Positions 10,093 through 18,935 of a DNA stretch of 64,000 nucleotides are shown in pieces. Where the stretch lies: assembly GCA_029881795.1 (NCBI GenBank), contig JAOULX010000002.1, positions 248,001 to 312,000 of the forward strand, given 5' to 3'. Under the pieces are notes generated by a model. The model was not told where the DNA came from. It worked only from the letters and a program-made list of their open reading frames with translations, and did not search any database. The number at the start of each line of letters is the position of its first letter. Position 1 is the stretch's first letter. The DNA comes from Gammaproteobacteria bacterium. Lineage in GTDB: Bacteria; Pseudomonadota; Gammaproteobacteria; SZUA-229. The translations under genes were made by a program, and so were the position numbers.

Positions 10093-10788
10093 ATGACAAT
10101 ATTTTCAATTCCAGGCTTCAGTGATCCCTTTAGTTCAATAAGCCATTTTCTGGGAGCTATTTTTTTTCTGGTTTATGGAATTAAACTGATAAAGTTGTCA
10201 CGCCAGAATATCAGTCACCTGCTGACTACGATTGTATTTGTTTTCTCAGCTGTTTTTTTATTGTCTATGAGCAGTATCTATCACTTGCTGGAACACCAGA
10301 GCACGGCGCGTGATGTGCTGCAACGGCTTGATCATGCCGGCATATTTGCGCTGATAGCCGGTACATTTACCCCGGTTCACGGCGTTCTTTTCAAGGGTTT
10401 CTGGCGCTGGGGTATGGTCTGTATAATTTGGCTGCTGGCGATAACAGGCATCACGCTAAAATCTATTTTCTTTCACGAAATGGCTGAATGGTTCGGTTTA
10501 ATGCTTTATCTCGGACTTGGTTGGGTCGGTATTTTATCGGCTTTTCTGACTCATCGCTTGCATGGTTTTGCGGTCATTCGGCCGCTGATTTACGGTGCGC
10601 TGGCCTATACTGTCGGAGCCAGTCTTGAATTTTTGCAGTTACCGATTGTTATTCCCGGTGTGCTGGGGCCACATGAGTTATTTCATGTAGCTGTATTGAT
10701 GGGTATCGGCTGGCACTGGTTATTTATTCGAAATTTGCTGCTGTTAAAATCTACAGATAAAAACACTGGCTCAACACAGGCAGGCTGA
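10093..10788 (+). CDS. Hemolysin III (PAQR/TrhA) family membrane protein
   Basis: A 231-residue protein with seven hydrophobic segments and the conserved polar residues of the progestin/adiponectin receptor superfamily. These are SSIYHLLEH after TM2, LDHAGIFALIAGTFTP in TM3-4, and HELFHVAVLMGIGWHW at the last helix; the His residues form the putative zinc site. Bacterial members (TrhA) have been linked to membrane fluidity homeostasis. The old name 'hemolysin III' does not mean cytolytic activity. mtgA begins 46 bp downstream on the same strand and may be co-transcribed. Confidence 0.87.
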   Translation: MTIFSIPGFSDPFSSISHFLGAIFFLVYGIKLIKLSRQNISHLLTTIVFVFSAVFLLSMSSIYHLLEHQSTARDVLQRLDHAGIFALIAGTFTPVHGVLFKGFWRWGMVCIIWLLAITGITLKSIFFHEMAEWFGLMLYLGLGWVGILSAFLTHRLHGFAVIRPLIYGALAYTVGASLEFLQLPIVIPGVLGPHELFHVAVLMGIGWHWLFIRNLLLLKSTDKNTGSTQAG

Positions 10789-10834
10789 ACAAAATTAAGC
10801 TATAAATACAGTACTCACATTTATTTTTAAACTC

Positions 10835-11566
10835 ATGCCCTCAGTCTCATTAAAAAAACGCCTCGGTAAATTTTTAAAAAAACAAAAATATCCATCGCTG
10901 CTGCGCTGGAGTTTCAGGTTGCTGGTACTGGTTTTTATTATGGATACCGGTTATCTGATCGGTATCTGGCCGGACTGGGAGTTATATAAAGCAGGCCCGA
11001 TTCAGCGCTCAAATTTTATCCGTCATTATATTTTTCAGAAATACCGTCACCAAAACTGGCCAGATTTGCGCTGGCAGCAAAGACCTATTAGCAAAATATC
11101 TAAGCACATGGTTAGGGCATTGATCGTGGCTGAGGATGCAAGTTTTTATTCGCATTCGGGTATTGATATGGAGGCGCTGCAGGCGGCGATGGAGTATAAC
11201 CTCTCGGAACAACGATTTGTTTACGGTGGCAGCACCATATCCCAGCAAGCCGTTAAAAACATTTTTCTCAGCAGCTCGAAAAATCCATTGCGCAAATGGC
11301 ATGAACTGGTGCTAACGATCGGTATGGAAAGGAATTTGACGAAAAGACGAATTCTTGAGTTGTATTTAAATGTGGCAGAGTTTGGTAGAGGTATTTACGG
11401 CGTAGAGGCGGCTGCTCGTTATTATTGGGGGGTATCGGCCTCAAACTTATCTGTTAACCAGGCGATACAGTTAGCGGCAACATTGCCTGCGCCGGTTCGG
11501 CATAATCCGGCCACGAACAGTGCTTTTTTTAAAAAACGAGTCAGGAAAATAAGCCGATATTTTTAA
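10835..11566 (+). CDS. mtgA: Monofunctional biosynthetic peptidoglycan transglycosylase
   Basis: Polymerises lipid II into glycan strands at the inner membrane. The 243-residue product has one N-terminal TM segment (about residues 25-47). A GT51 domain follows, with the catalytic motif EDASFYSHSGID (Glu100), GGSTISQQAVKN, the RKWHE segment (the family's RKxxE motif) and ILELYLNVAEFGRGIYGVEAAA. There is no transpeptidase domain, which separates it from class A penicillin-binding proteins. The length fits MtgA. Confidence 0.93.
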   Translation: MPSVSLKKRLGKFLKKQKYPSLLRWSFRLLVLVFIMDTGYLIGIWPDWELYKAGPIQRSNFIRHYIFQKYRHQNWPDLRWQQRPISKISKHMVRALIVAEDASFYSHSGIDMEALQAAMEYNLSEQRFVYGGSTISQQAVKNIFLSSSKNPLRKWHELVLTIGMERNLTKRRILELYLNVAEFGRGIYGVEAAARYYWGVSASNLSVNQAIQLAATLPAPVRHNPATNSAFFKKRVRKISRYF

Positions 11567-11586
11567 TGGTATGTCGGCTTGTTTTA
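11551..11586 (+). terminator. Intrinsic terminator overlapping the end of mtgA
   Basis: AAGCCGATAT at 11551-11560 pairs with ATGTCGGCTT at 11571-11580 (ten pairs, one G-U). It is followed by GTTTTA. The left arm lies inside the last codons of mtgA. Confidence 0.65.
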
Positions 11587-11605
11587 GAAACGTCAACAGC
11601 TCTGT

Positions 11606-12904
11606 TTACAGTGTCAGGTTTTCGCAGCGTGTTTCTTTAACGCGTAAGGCGCTGATGAAGGCAATGACTGCAAAGGCCAGCATCAGCAGCATGGCATTTT
11701 GATAGTTTTCCCAGCTGTATACATTAATCCCGTTGATAGTTTTCCCGTCCCAGCCCAAATCAAGTACCCAACCAAACAGTGGCTGCATGATCGCGGCGCC
11801 AAGGAACAGTCCGGTGTTAACCAGACTGATGGCCATGCCTGACAGAGCAGGTTGAATGACTTCTTTGGCGCAAGGGTAGGTGACAACAAAGCCGCCACTG
11901 GTGATGCCGATTAAAATAAATAAAAGCATGGCCAGCAGTCCCGGTTGCCAGGGTATATAAATCAGCGCAAGCCAGGACAGGGTGTAAACTGTGGCACTGA
12001 AGACAATAACCGGTTTACGCAGACCGATTCGGTCAGAAATCCAGCCGGCAAACAGACAACCTATAGCCAGACTGATCAGGGTGATGGTGGTATAAACCGA
12101 GGCGTCATCACGGTTCATGCCAAAGCTGTCTCGGAGTAAAGGGATGGCCCATAAGCCGGCAAATGCAAACAGCCCGCCAGCCATGCCAAAGTTAATCCAG
12201 AACCCCGGCCATACCGTACGGTTGCTGATTACGTTATACAGGTCTTTGCTCCAGTGCTGGTGGCGCTCTGCGTGAGAGTCCATGCCATCCATTTCTCGCA
12301 GCGATGGAAAGCCAGCATGCTCCGGTCGGTTACGGACGAATAACAGGGTCAGAGCAGCCAGCGATAATGACACAATACCCATCGCTATAAAGATTTCACG
12401 CCAGCTCCATAAGTTAAGCAAAGCAGATAAGGGTTTTGCTGCCAGCACCGAGCCTAAATTGCCCATTAAAACCGTAAAGCCTGATATCAGGCCATAGATT
12501 TTGTCGCGGAACCAGACCGCATTGTTTTTCATTAAGCCAACAAAAATAACCGACACGCCCAGACCGACCATGAATCGTCCTGCCGACGCGATTTCAATGG
12601 TTTCTGATGTGGCAAAGACAATCGAGCCGATGCCAGCCACGAGATTACCAGCGGTAATGGACTTTCGGTTTCCCAGTGTGTCTGCAAGCACACCGGATGG
12701 AATCTGCATCAGTGCATAAATGTAATAATACATGGCCGCCAGCGAGCCAAGTGTTGCTGCTGAGGTATGAAAACTGGCCATTAAGTCAGCTGAAACGACA
12801 GCGGGTGCCATTCGGTGAAAAAAAACTGACATATAGGCGAGTATTAAAATGCTATAAATACTGCCGCGTACCCAGAGAAAACGTTGTTGTTCAGAGAAGT
12901 GCAT
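11606..12904 (-). CDS. MFS transporter, substrate unknown
   Basis: A 432-residue membrane protein with about twelve TM helices. The MFS loop 2-3 signature is GVLADTLGNRKS, and the second-half equivalent is GWISDRIGLRKP. The N-terminal FFHRMAPAVVSADLM and the MYYYIYALMQIPSGVLAD segment are typical of the large family often labelled 'nitrate/nitrite or hexuronate-like' MFS permeases. The signatures seen do not identify a substrate. It stands alone, with mtgA converging on it. Confidence 0.8.
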   Translation of the reverse strand: MHFSEQQRFLWVRGSIYSILILAYMSVFFHRMAPAVVSADLMASFHTSAATLGSLAAMYYYIYALMQIPSGVLADTLGNRKSITAGNLVAGIGSIVFATSETIEIASAGRFMVGLGVSVIFVGLMKNNAVWFRDKIYGLISGFTVLMGNLGSVLAAKPLSALLNLWSWREIFIAMGIVSLSLAALTLLFVRNRPEHAGFPSLREMDGMDSHAERHQHWSKDLYNVISNRTVWPGFWINFGMAGGLFAFAGLWAIPLLRDSFGMNRDDASVYTTITLISLAIGCLFAGWISDRIGLRKPVIVFSATVYTLSWLALIYIPWQPGLLAMLLFILIGITSGGFVVTYPCAKEVIQPALSGMAISLVNTGLFLGAAIMQPLFGWVLDLGWDGKTINGINVYSWENYQNAMLLMLAFAVIAFISALRVKETRCENLTL

Positions 12905-13022
12905 AAGCTGGCCGGTCTATAAATGAGGACGCTATCCTAACGTAAAATAACGGCAGATTACATGAATAAAGATGATCTGTTGAGCGTGACTGTCAACGGT
13001 TTATGAGGTCTTTGCTAATTCA

Positions 13023-15167
13023 CTAGTCGGTAGCTTTATTCCAGCGATTAATAGCCGTCTGTAGTTGTTCCAGTGTGAAAGGTTTTGCCAGGTAATCATC
13101 CATTCCACTGCTCAGGCATTGATCTTTGTCACCCTCCAGTGCATTGGCAGTTATCGCAATAATGGGGGTGTGGTTTCTGGACAGTCGTTTTTCTATTTCA
13201 CGAATACCATAGGTGGCTTCGAAACCATTCATTTCTGGCATCTGGCAATCCATCAGAATTAGGTCATAGTGATTAGCAATAAATAAATCCAGCGCTTCGG
13301 CACCGTTGTTGGCAATATCCGATGGGTATCCTAATTCACTGAGCAGAGCCTGGGCTACGGTCTGATTAACAATATTGTCCTCTACCAGTAAAACGGACTG
13401 ATAAGAAGAGGAAGCTGTGCTGACGGGTTTGTTGTCTGCATCAGATGCTGTTGTTATGTTTGAAGTAGTCGTGATTAGCGCATTGTAAAGTGAAGACTTT
13501 CGCAGTGGTCTGGTAATGATTGCTGAATAGTTAGATGGACCTATATTGTCATCCTTATCGAACACAGAACTTAGTAAAATGACAGGGATTTTTTTGTTCG
13601 TGCTGTTCAGTAAAAGCCTGACAGCAGGCTCGATGGATTCTAAGGCGCTGCTGGTAACTAAAATCAGATCAAAAGTAGAGTTGGCCTGCTCGTTATTATT
13701 ATCCAGTTGATGTAATAGCGCATTGTTATTAGAAATAAACTGATGTGAGATAGACCAGCTTTTAAGATAAACGCTGAGAATATTTCGGCTGGTCTCATTA
13801 TCATCGATAATCAGTATTCGTTGTGGTAAATAGTCAAGTACTGGCGTACTGCTGGCAGAAACCACCTCAAAAGGAATCGTTACTCGGAAGATCGACCCGA
13901 TGTTCTCTGTGCTCTTAACGCTGATCTGCCCATGCATTTTTTTGACAAGTTGCTTTGTAATAGTCAGTCCCAGTCCGGTGCCGCCATACTTTCTCGACAT
14001 ACTGCCATCAGCCTGGGTGAAGGAGTCAAATATGTTGTCAAGCATTTCTGAATTAAGACCAATGCCGGAGTCGCTGATTTCAAAAAATACAATTTGGGTG
14101 TGGCTGCAGCTGGATTCGAGTCCGACTGAAATACAGACTTCACCATGATTTGTAAACTTAATCGCATTACTGAGCAGATTTGTGAGGATTTGTCGCAAAC
14201 GAGTAGGATCTGCTTTATAAGTCTGTGCAATATCAGGAGATACCTGACAGAACAGTTCGATGCCTTTTTTTTGTGATTGTGGATAAAATAAACTGGCTGT
14301 TTCTTCTACCAGGTCACTGATGCTGACATCTAATTTTTCAAGACTGAGTTTGCCTGCCTCAATCTTTGAAAAATCCAGTATGTCGTTGAGGATGTGTAAT
14401 AACGCATCAGCCGAGCGTGTTGCGATATCTGAATATTCTTTTTGCTTTTGATCTAGCTCGGTTCTGTTGAGTAAATCCAGTATGCCTATGATGCCATTCA
14501 TAGGTGTTCGAATTTCATGGCTCATATTAGCCAGAAAAAGTGATTTTGTGGTGGACGCTGCTTCGGCTTTATTTTTTTCGGCAGAAAGCTCGCTTGATTG
14601 GTTGATCAGTTGGTTCAGATCTTTATTACGAATCGATGCGGCTAATAATATAACTGAACCAAAGAGAACTTGTTGCAGAATTGGGATCGGAATAAGGCTA
14701 AACGAAATATAATTGTTATAAATTGGCAGATTGATAAAAACAATTAAATTAATAAGCCATAAAGATAAAACCAGACGCAGAGGCAGCCATAAACTACCGA
14801 GTAAAATCGGCAGCGACATCCAAGATGACTGATACATAACAGAGTAGATAGTATGCTGATAAGGCTGGATCAGCTCGATATATGGTGGCATGTAAAACGC
14901 TATGGTCGCGATTACACCACCGAGTTTGAAATAAGGTGAGCGACTCAATGCGTAGGAAATAACCGCTAAAAAAAATAAAATCTGAACAGCTAGTGTTTCA
15001 GTTGCTGTTGCCAGAGGTATTAAAAAACCACCAGTACCAGTAATGAGTATTATCGGAATACTCAAAGCGGCTAGTAATACCGCACGACGCTGCTGCTCGG
15101 TTGATTGAATTGCGCTGTGCGGAGCTGTCAGGGCTTTCCAGATAGCTGAAAAGTTAGCTTTTAACAA
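13023..15167 (-). CDS. Hybrid sensor histidine kinase/response regulator
   Basis: A 714-residue protein with five to six TM segments in residues 30-178, which form the sensor. It continues with a coiled linker, HisKA with phospho-acceptor His217 ([11 protein letters not shown]), HATPase_c at about 325-435 (N-box [12 protein letters not shown] boxes DSGIGLN and GGTGLGL), and two receiver domains. REC1 (about 450-565) has the acidic pocket (IIDDNE) but no phospho-Asp, since the expected position reads LILVTSS, and the usual Lys is Arg. REC2 (about 590-705) is intact with Asp640 ([13 protein letters not shown]). There is no Hpt domain or output domain, so a separate phosphotransfer partner would be needed. 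The start is TTG, preceded by AGAGAGAAG. Confidence 0.9.
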   Translation of the reverse strand: MLKANFSAIWKALTAPHSAIQSTEQQRRAVLLAALSIPIILITGTGGFLIPLATATETLAVQILFFLAVISYALSRSPYFKLGGVIATIAFYMPPYIELIQPYQHTIYSVMYQSSWMSLPILLGSLWLPLRLVLSLWLINLIVFINLPIYNNYISFSLIPIPILQQVLFGSVILLAASIRNKDLNQLINQSSELSAEKNKAEAASTTKSLFLANMSHEIRTPMNGIIGILDLLNRTELDQKQKEYSDIATRSADALLHILNDILDFSKIEAGKLSLEKLDVSISDLVEETASLFYPQSQKKGIELFCQVSPDIAQTYKADPTRLRQILTNLLSNAIKFTNHGEVCISVGLESSCSHTQIVFFEISDSGIGLNSEMLDNIFDSFTQADGSMSRKYGGTGLGLTITKQLVKKMHGQISVKSTENIGSIFRVTIPFEVVSASSTPVLDYLPQRILIIDDNETSRNILSVYLKSWSISHQFISNNNALLHQLDNNNEQANSTFDLILVTSSALESIEPAVRLLLNSTNKKIPVILLSSVFDKDDNIGPSNYSAIITRPLRKSSLYNALITTTSNITTASDADNKPVSTASSSYQSVLLVEDNIVNQTVAQALLSELGYPSDIANNGAEALDLFIANHYDLILMDCQMPEMNGFEATYGIREIEKRLSRNHTPIIAITANALEGDKDQCLSSGMDDYLAKPFTLEQLQTAINRWNKATD

Positions 15168-15312
15168 TTTACTTCTCTCTTAAGTTTTTCATTTTTTAAC
15201 TGTGCGAGTAAGCAAAGCTCTGACAACAAGAAATTTATTCAATCGTTGAAATGGAAACACTGATAGCATCTGTGTTGTTTCAGTGTTTACGAGCATGGTT
15301 ACTATGTCGGAG

Positions 15313-15690
15313 TTATTTGATGACTTTAATAAGTCGTTGCCATTTTTCAAGATCGGTATGTGTATCGGTTCTGGTTTTTAATTGCAGGGTGATGTCATAG
15401 CCTGATGATGTTGTACTAGAGTTGCATTTTTTCACGTCAGCTGTCAGATTGAACGGTTCTTTTGAATGATTGTCTGTAATGCATATATCAAGAACACTGT
15501 TAATAACGATCTCTTCACGGCTGTTAATAGTGATTTTGTTTTTTGCAATAGCTGTGGTTGAAAACTGGTATTGTTTGCCCAGTTTTGCCGGTTCATCAGA
15601 AGAGAAAAGAATCTTAAGGCTGAAATGACTGTCAGAGATAATGCCGGCATTAACTGACTGGGGAATTGTGTTTGAAGTCGCTGTTTGCAT
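15313..15690 (-). CDS. Hypothetical protein, possibly PilZ-like
   Basis: A 125-residue soluble protein. Alternating beta-strand-like segments (FSLKILFSSDEPAKLG, EIVINSVLDICI, GYDITLQLKTRT) and a terminal DLEKWQRLIKVI helix recall PilZ c-di-GMP receptors. However, the RxxxR and D/NxSxxG ligand motifs are not clearly present, so binding is doubtful. The start ATG at 15690 has no strong ribosome binding site. A partly overlapping frame up to 15776 has no family-like features. The gene lies 145 bp upstream of the hybrid kinase on the same strand. Confidence 0.5.
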   Translation of the reverse strand: MQTATSNTIPQSVNAGIISDSHFSLKILFSSDEPAKLGKQYQFSTTAIAKNKITINSREEIVINSVLDICITDNHSKEPFNLTADVKKCNSSTTSSGYDITLQLKTRTDTHTDLEKWQRLIKVIK

Positions 15691-15913
15691 TGTATACCAT
15701 CGGCTTTTTCTATTAGAAGATGGTGATAGTATATGTCTGAAAAATTACGATATTGGCATGTCACTTCTGATTTCACAAAACTTTAACTTGAGTAACTAAG
15801 CTGCCATAACAAGTTTATCTCTTGTAACAAAATAGACACCTTTGAGCTGATAAAACCGATTATAACGCTAGTAGATAAAATGATTTAGTCGCTTCTGTTA
15901 GCGATATTAATGA

Positions 15914-16765
15914 CTAACGGCTTTCAGATAATTCAGTCAGCATACGAAGAGTCCGTTTGCAGGTTTTGTTGAAATATTTCAGTTGTTCCGGGCTCATGCT
16001 GCTGGCAATTTTAACGGTCGTTGAAGTGATGGTGGCAGTATTGTGATCGGCTGCTTTTTTAAATTCAGTTTGCTTTTGTTTTTTATGTGCAACGAAAAAT
16101 TTCAGCAGCCGGGTTTTTCTGGTTTTTGGTGCTGAGGTTTGTTCCAGGATAGTTTTAATTCCCGCCTGCCAGCGTATTCTGTATAGCAGTCTCAGTTCTG
16201 CGCTGCTTTGAATATTTTCGGCAGCTTCCTGTAAAAGTAACATTTGAGGCTCTGTTAGAGAGTCCAGCCAGGTTTCATAATTGTCCAGCAGTCGCTGATA
16301 ATACTTGTCTGTTCTCTGCTGAATACTGACAGCAATATAATCATCATAAAATTCATCGTTCGATTCTTTCAGCTTGGCGAATAATTCCTGCTGCTGTAGC
16401 TTGTTTAATTGTGGCAGAAAGCTGGCTAATTCATCGTCCAGTTTGATCAGACTGTGATCAATCAAGCTTTCAAACTGCTCGATCAGATGTGCAATTTCTT
16501 TCTCTCCGGCTCGCTTAACAATAGCTGTCTGCAGTTGTTGTAACCAGCTGGTATATTGCCGTAGTTGGGTGCTGCGGTGCCAGTTGTGTAAAGCCGACAG
16601 GCGCAGCTCAAGCTCTGTTTCCAGTGGCGTATCGAGTGATACATAATCGTCGATGTAGGCTGCGGCTAAATAATCCACATTGTTGTAAACGGTTTTAAAT
16701 GAGCAGGCGCTGAAGCTAATGGCAGTTATCAGCATTAGCCATAGCAACTGTGATGTTCGGTGCAT
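15914..16765 (-). CDS. DUF6279-like lipoprotein
   Basis: A 283-residue protein with a lipoprotein signal (LWLMLITAISFSAC, lipidated Cys21). The next residues (SFKTVYNNVDYLAAAYIDDYVSL) match the N-terminal pattern of DUF6279 family lipoproteins. The remainder is almost entirely helical, with repeated Leu/Trp/Gln heptad-like segments (HNWHRSTQLRQYTSWLQQLQ and similar). The function of the family is not known. The CPXCG gene lies 17 bp upstream on the same strand, so the two probably form an operon. Confidence 0.8.
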   Translation of the reverse strand: MHRTSQLLWLMLITAISFSACSFKTVYNNVDYLAAAYIDDYVSLDTPLETELELRLSALHNWHRSTQLRQYTSWLQQLQTAIVKRAGEKEIAHLIEQFESLIDHSLIKLDDELASFLPQLNKLQQQELFAKLKESNDEFYDDYIAVSIQQRTDKYYQRLLDNYETWLDSLTEPQMLLLQEAAENIQSSAELRLLYRIRWQAGIKTILEQTSAPKTRKTRLLKFFVAHKKQKQTEFKKAADHNTATITSTTVKIASSMSPEQLKYFNKTCKRTLRMLTELSESR

Positions 16766-16782
16766 GGTGACAGCCCAGTTAG

Positions 16783-16974
16783 TTATTCATTTTCGTGCCG
16801 AGCGATGACATCAGCGTGATTGTCTTGGCTGATACGGACAGTAAAATTGATCGGTCGGCAACAGACCTGGCAGTCTTCGATATAGTCTTGCTGCAGGACA
16901 GAGCCATCTATCAGTATTCCGATCATTTCACCGCAGTATGGGCATTGAATCGTCTTTTCATGCTGATATGACAT
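16783..16974 (-). CDS. CPXCG-motif cysteine-rich protein
   Basis: A 63-residue protein with two CxxC pairs (QCPYCGEM and DCQVCCRPINF), likely a single zinc ribbon. The family occurs widely in gammaproteobacteria and has no known function. A TTG six bases upstream is in frame, but AGGAG is spaced correctly for the ATG at 16974. It is divergent from rhlE. Confidence 0.85.
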   Translation of the reverse strand: MSYQHEKTIQCPYCGEMIGILIDGSVLQQDYIEDCQVCCRPINFTVRISQDNHADVIARHENE

Positions 16975-17134
16975 TTCCAACTCCTTTGCGGACAGGCTGC
17001 TGACTACTATACAATGAAAAATCAGATGGAACGTACTAAATAGTCAGTAATCAATAATACCTGATAACCTGAAATCCACTATAATTCGCGCTCTGTTTTT
17101 GACGCGATAAAATCGGCCTCGACCGGGAACTACT

Positions 17135-18382
17135 ATGAAATTTGCCTCTTTAGATCTGGCGCCTGAGATCCAGCAAGCACTGGATGCCTGTGGCTATAGT
17201 CAGATGACACCGATACAGGAACAGGCGATCATTCCTGCGCGTCGTGGTAAAGACCTGCTGGCTAATGCCCAGACAGGCACCGGCAAGACGGCAGCTTTTG
17301 CGATACCGCTTTTACAACAGATCTACGATTCTCCACGGCAGACAGCGGCAGACAGCCCACGCGCATTAATTTTGACACCAACCCGCGAACTGGCTGAGCA
17401 GTTGGCTGAAACCATTAACCGTTATGTACAATTTTTGCCGCTTACGGTAATAGCGGTTTATGGTGGCGTTAAAATCAGTGCGCAGCAGAAAAAGCTAAGA
17501 GCCGGGGTGGATTTGTTAATTTCAACGCCGGGACGCCTGCTTGAGCATTTGGTGCAGTGTAATATTAATCTTGCTAGCGTAGAGTTTGTGGTTCTTGATG
17601 AAGCTGATCGTATGCTGGATATGGGATTTATTGCTGATGTTCAGGCCTTGTTGCAAAAGACTCCGGCTAAACGCCAGACCTTACTGTTTTCTGCCACCAT
17701 GTCACAGTCCGTTAAAGAGCTGGCGAATAAATTACTAAGGCAACACGTGGTGGTCAGTGTGGCAAAGCAAAATGCGATTGCTGATACGATTGAACACGTG
17801 GTTTATCCGGTTGAAGAGCGTCGTAAAGCAGAGCTGTTTGTCGATCTAATTGATGAACAGAACTGGTTTAAGGTGCTGGTCTTTACCAGCACAAAAGCGC
17901 AGGCGGATACACTGTTATTGAATCTTAAAAAAGCGCAGATTAAAACCGCTATATGTCACAGTGATAAAACGCAGGGCTCTCGCCGCCGGGCGATAGCAGA
18001 CTTCAAAGCCGATAAAATTCAGGTTTTAATTGCTACCGAAGTCGCCGCTCGCGGACTGGATATTCAAGGCCTTGAATATGTGGTGAATTATAATTTACCT
18101 TATCTGGCAGAGGACTATGTGCATCGGGTTGGTCGGGCTGGTCGTGCCGGTAGCATAGGTCATGCTATCTCTCTGGTCAGTCGTGAAGAGGAACGCTCAT
18201 TGGCCAATATTGAACGCTTGATCGGTGCCCGTATCAGACGTGAGAAAATGCCGGGTTACAATGTTGGTGATCGTGAAGCTATTTTCAAAAATATTGAAAA
18301 GCATGCGCGCCCAGCACGGACCAATAAGGCGACGCAAACACAGATTATTCGCAACAGTAAAGCTGGTGCTAAAAAAACATAG
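17135..18382 (+). CDS. rhlE: DEAD-box ATP-dependent RNA helicase, RhlE type
   Basis: ATP-driven RNA unwinding in ribosome assembly or RNA decay. The 415-residue product has the Q motif (GYSQMTPIQEQAI), Walker A (AQTGTGKT), PTRELAEQ, TPGRLLEH, DEAD with RMLDMGF, SAT, and C-terminal motifs IATEVAARGLDI and HRVGRAGRAG. The compact size and the short basic C-terminal tail (about 370-415) fit RhlE rather than DeaD or SrmB. A TATAAT-like -10 lies at 17080-17085, but no matching -35 is convincing. Confidence 0.9.
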   Translation: MKFASLDLAPEIQQALDACGYSQMTPIQEQAIIPARRGKDLLANAQTGTGKTAAFAIPLLQQIYDSPRQTAADSPRALILTPTRELAEQLAETINRYVQFLPLTVIAVYGGVKISAQQKKLRAGVDLLISTPGRLLEHLVQCNINLASVEFVVLDEADRMLDMGFIADVQALLQKTPAKRQTLLFSATMSQSVKELANKLLRQHVVVSVAKQNAIADTIEHVVYPVEERRKAELFVDLIDEQNWFKVLVFTSTKAQADTLLLNLKKAQIKTAICHSDKTQGSRRRAIADFKADKIQVLIATEVAARGLDIQGLEYVVNYNLPYLAEDYVHRVGRAGRAGSIGHAISLVSREEERSLANIERLIGARIRREKMPGYNVGDREAIFKNIEKHARPARTNKATQTQIIRNSKAGAKKT

Positions 18383-18472
18383 CGGTAGATTTTGACACTG
18401 TTTTTTAAAACTAACTGAAAGCCGGAAAATTCGTATTTGCCAGTTTTCATGTTGTGTATGTAAGTTAAGCGT

Positions 18473-18730
18473 CTAATCTTCTTTGCTAGATCCTGCTTTC
18501 CAGAAAGGTCTGCTTATGTTGCAGGCAAACCAGATAAAAGCCATATATAACAGACTGCCAATGGCTATGACGTTGTAAAATTCATCCGCTTCTTTTCTTT
18601 CTGCCAAGCTGCTGTACTCGCCGCTTATTAATAAAACGACCGAGGCGATAAAAACTATAAAACCAATTAAAATATTAAGTCGCAACAGTAGGGTGCGGCG
18701 TTTGGCCTGTTCAGGATTAAGGACTTTCAT
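18473..18730 (-). CDS. Small inner-membrane protein of unknown function
   Basis: An 85-residue protein with two hydrophobic segments (LNILIGFIVFIASVVLLISG and VIAIGSLLYMAFIWFAC) joined by a charged loop (EYSSLAERKEADEFYN). I recognise no family. An in-frame ATG at 18745 exists, but GAGG is placed for the ATG at 18730, which I chose. It converges on rhlE. Confidence 0.6.
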   Translation of the reverse strand: MKVLNPEQAKRRTLLLRLNILIGFIVFIASVVLLISGEYSSLAERKEADEFYNVIAIGSLLYMAFIWFACNISRPFWKAGSSKED

Positions 18731-18935
18731 TAAAACTAACCTCATTCGAAAAATTAGTGAGTATTAATATAGTCGTCGCTGGCGTATGTTTTATTGATAT
18801 AAATCATCTATATCAATATATGCAGAAGTTCTTATTTGAAAGGTTCGTGCAAAACCGCATAAAACCAATCTGTTCGCTAGTCTGGCGCAGCTAAAGTCTA
18901 AAGTGTGATGCTGAGTTCAGACCGCGTTTCGGCTG

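Noticed and set aside
15444-15776. A second frame overlapping the PilZ-like gene
   Set aside because: Its composition (many Gln, Leu and Arg) and lack of conserved patterns suggest a shadow frame; the frame to 15690 looks more protein-like.
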